A stretch of 14,427 bases of DNA. Origin: Gracilibacteraceae bacterium. GTDB lineage: Bacteria > Bacillota > Desulfitobacteriia > Desulfitobacteriales > Syntrophobotulaceae. The translations under genes and the position numbers were made by a program. The stretch covers positions 1 to 14,427 of the forward strand of contig JAIRRL010000168.1 of NCBI GenBank assembly GCA_031255985.1, in the 5' to 3' direction. The notes under the pieces were generated by a model. It was not told where the DNA came from. It made no database searches and saw only the letters and a program-made list of their open reading frames with translations. The first letter of the stretch is position 1; each line of letters starts with the position of its first letter. Below are positions 12,918 through 14,427 of the stretch, piece by piece.

Positions 12918-14189
12918 GTGAAAAAAGAGCATTTGCTGCTGATGGCCCTGACTCTGCTTACCGTGTTTTGCTGGCTGGCGACGCCGCCTTTGGAGGAAAC
13001 GCCCTTATATATGAAAACTTCGCAGCTCTTGGGAGCGTTGTCCTTGCTGGGCTTTGCCCTGCTGTTTTTTACCGCCGGGCGGTTTGCCGTTTTGGACGCT
13101 GTCTTTGATGGAATGGATAAGGCGTACTCGTTCCACAAACGCTTAGGCGTCGTCTCGCTCTTGCTGGTGGCCGCCCATATCATCGTCCTGGCGGTCAACC
13201 ATCCGCTCGTCGTCTCCAGAGGCGTCGCCGGCCCGGAAGAAGGGCCTGTCATGCTGGGCTGGCCCAGTCTGCTGCTGTTTGTCATACTGGTACTCTTCGC
13301 TTTTATCGCCCGGAAGCTGAAATACGAACCCTGGAAAGCAGTGCACGCCTGGCTGCTGCTGCCTTATATCGCCGGTCTGGTTCACTACTACCGATCCTCG
13401 GAATACGCGGTATTCGCCCCGACGGCCTTCAGTCTGTGGCTGAACGTGGTAAATCTGACAGGGCTGGTATGCGCTTTTTATTCTATTTTTATCTATGAAG
13501 CCGCCGCTTTTCCTTATCGTTTCCGAGTCGCCCGAACTGTCGCCGTCGCGAACGGAACCCTGCAGATTACCGGAGAGCGCTCGGGCGGCGGGTCAGAAAG
13601 TCCCGGATTCACGCCGGGGCAGTTTATCTTTGTAAAATTCCGGGAGCGGCGCCTGCGTTTCCCGTCCCATCCCTTCACCGTCAGCGATAGTTTTACGGCG
13701 GGAAATGTGCAGTTTACCGTTAAAAACCTGGGGGATCACACGGCCAGGCTGGTCAGTCAGATAAAACCCGGCGATGAATTCAGCGTAAGCAGGCCCAGGG
13801 GCCGGTTTAACTTCCGCGCCGGCAAGAACCGCCAGATCTGGATCGCCGGCGGCATCGGCGTCGCCCCTTTCCGGAGCTTTATCCGCTCCGGTATTCCAGA
13901 GACATTTAAGATAGACCTCTTCTACGCTTACGACAGCGCGGCGGACGCCCCCTACCTGGAAGAGCTGGGTTCTTTGCCCCAGGGAGGCAGTCTCCGGGTT
14001 CATCTGATCGATTACACGGAAAAAGGCTACCTCCAGGCCGAATACCTCAAAGAGGCTTTCACCGCCGGCGAAACTCCGGATGTGTATTTCTGCGGCCCCA
14101 AGGCTATGGGAAAATACGTTCGCCGTCAGCTGAGCGAAGGCGGCCTGGCCGTGGGAAATTGGCGCGAAGAGGAGTTTAGATTCAGGTAA
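12918..14189 (+). CDS. ferric reductase-like heme/flavin transmembrane oxidoreductase
   Basis: The 423-residue protein joins a ferric-reductase-like membrane domain (~1-200, about six helices) to a cytoplasmic ferredoxin-NADP reductase-like module (~205-423). Two pairs of histidines suit transmembrane b-heme binding: H73 and H87 (HKRLG…AAH), H143 and H156 (HAWLLL…VH). FAD binding is suggested by RFPSHPFTVSDS and NAD(P)H binding by IWIAGGIGVAPFRSF and VYFCGPKAMGKYV. It should move electrons from cytoplasmic NAD(P)H through FAD and hemes across the membrane; the acceptor is unknown. The GTG at 12918 has AGGAGG 8 bases upstream; the overlapping ATG at 12916 meets a stop at once. It follows the MarR/MFS remnant by tens of bases and may be in the MarR operon. 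No terminator is visible after it. Confidence 0.9.
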   Translation: MKKEHLLLMALTLLTVFCWLATPPLEETPLYMKTSQLLGALSLLGFALLFFTAGRFAVLDAVFDGMDKAYSFHKRLGVVSLLLVAAHIIVLAVNHPLVVSRGVAGPEEGPVMLGWPSLLLFVILVLFAFIARKLKYEPWKAVHAWLLLPYIAGLVHYYRSSEYAVFAPTAFSLWLNVVNLTGLVCAFYSIFIYEAAAFPYRFRVARTVAVANGTLQITGERSGGGSESPGFTPGQFIFVKFRERRLRFPSHPFTVSDSFTAGNVQFTVKNLGDHTARLVSQIKPGDEFSVSRPRGRFNFRAGKNRQIWIAGGIGVAPFRSFIRSGIPETFKIDLFYAYDSAADAPYLEELGSLPQGGSLRVHLIDYTEKGYLQAEYLKEAFTAGETPDVYFCGPKAMGKYVRRQLSEGGLAVGNWREEEFRFR

Positions 14190-14418
14190 AAGAAACATTC
14201 TTTGTGTGATTTACTATTTAACTAAAGACGAAGCATTTGTCTCAAATAATGATAGTAGAAAAAATAGCGGAACAGAAATATTTTATGAAAACATAAAAGG
14301 TTCTGAAATAGAATTGTCAAAAGACAATATTGTAGAAATTGATAAACTAAAAGAATGTGTTTTGGAATATTTTAGAACAGCGGAATGGCCAAAATTAATT
14401 AAATGGGATTGCTTATAA
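14190..14418 (+). pseudogene. AT-rich fragment resembling the C-terminus of an Imm1-type immunity protein
   Basis: Right after the oxidoreductase stop the DNA changes to strongly AT-rich and one frame runs to TAA at 14416-14418. A nominal GTG at 14206 would give 70 residues but has no ribosome binding site. The end pattern (IDKLKECVLEYFRTAEWPKLIKWDCL) resembles the C-terminal 'hydrophobic helix - F.tg..P..i.W' end of Imm1 immunity proteins of polymorphic toxin systems, which are usually about 130 residues. The N-terminal half is missing, so this is probably a 5'-truncated gene joined to the neighbouring block by rearrangement. The family call rests on a short pattern. Confidence 0.45.
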
Positions 14419-14427
14419 GTCCAAAGC

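Noticed and set aside
1..14427. CRISPR arrays, tRNA/rRNA genes, transposases or integrases
   Set aside because: No regularly spaced repeats, tRNA-like segments, rRNA sequence or intact recombinase genes were seen; only remnants suggest mobile DNA.

Overview
The window looks like a chromosome segment of a GC-rich anaerobic Bacillota (Firmicutes). A Negativicutes- or Clostridia-like lineage would fit, but the sequence does not fix it. Three things point there: separate glycyl-tRNA synthetase alpha and beta genes, the radical SAM/DUF2344/methionine-gamma-lyase-family gene order, and tightly overlapping genes with GGAGG-type ribosome binding sites. Housekeeping genes fill the left two thirds. The right third (about 10.0-14.4 kb) is accessory in character: a toxin-antitoxin/phage-defence operon, gene remnants and an AT-rich end.

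Left block, + strand (1-4232). After the possible tail of an upstream gene and a long interrupted hairpin come three overlapping genes: a TIGR03960-type radical SAM protein, its DUF2344 partner and a PLP enzyme of the methionine gamma-lyase/YnbB family. The start/stop overlaps (ATGA, TAATG) indicate a translationally coupled operon. A consensus promoter lies so close to the first gene that its mRNA could be leaderless.

Central block, - strand (9960 down to 4233). One apparent operon runs from a consensus promoter at 9932-9960 to an intrinsic terminator at 4233-4263. Its order is polar amino-acid ABC ATPase, amino-acid-binding lipoprotein, glyQ, glyS, rarD-type EamA transporter. The last three genes overlap by 4 nt each, and glyQ starts 12 nt after the binding-protein gene. 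No ABC permease is present. The leader carries a perfect 17-bp hairpin just upstream of the first ribosome binding site, and a 13-bp-arm dyad covers the -35 box. No T-box is visible.

Defence block, - strand (12031 down to 10169). A strong promoter drives a 32-codon leader ORF, then darT (DUF4433 DNA ADP-ribosyltransferase toxin), then darG (macrodomain antitoxin). The conserved DarT N-terminus is intact and in frame, but the only well-placed start codon after the perfect Shine-Dalgarno is ATA, where ATG would be expected. The same base also sets the leader ORF stop, giving an ATAA overlap where ATGA is usual. This is the most interesting signal in the window.

Right block, + strand (12292-14427). 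A consensus promoter and a perfect 18-bp palindrome precede a MarR regulator. The MarR gene is followed by what looks like the first 16 or so codons of an MFS transporter, cut off at a 19-bp tandem repeat, and then by a complete ferric-reductase-like heme/flavin membrane oxidoreductase. The window ends in an AT-rich fragment resembling the C-terminal half of an Imm1-type immunity protein. Between the MarR promoter and the dar promoter lies a fragment of an excisionase-type HTH protein. The remnants suggest repeated insertion and deletion here.
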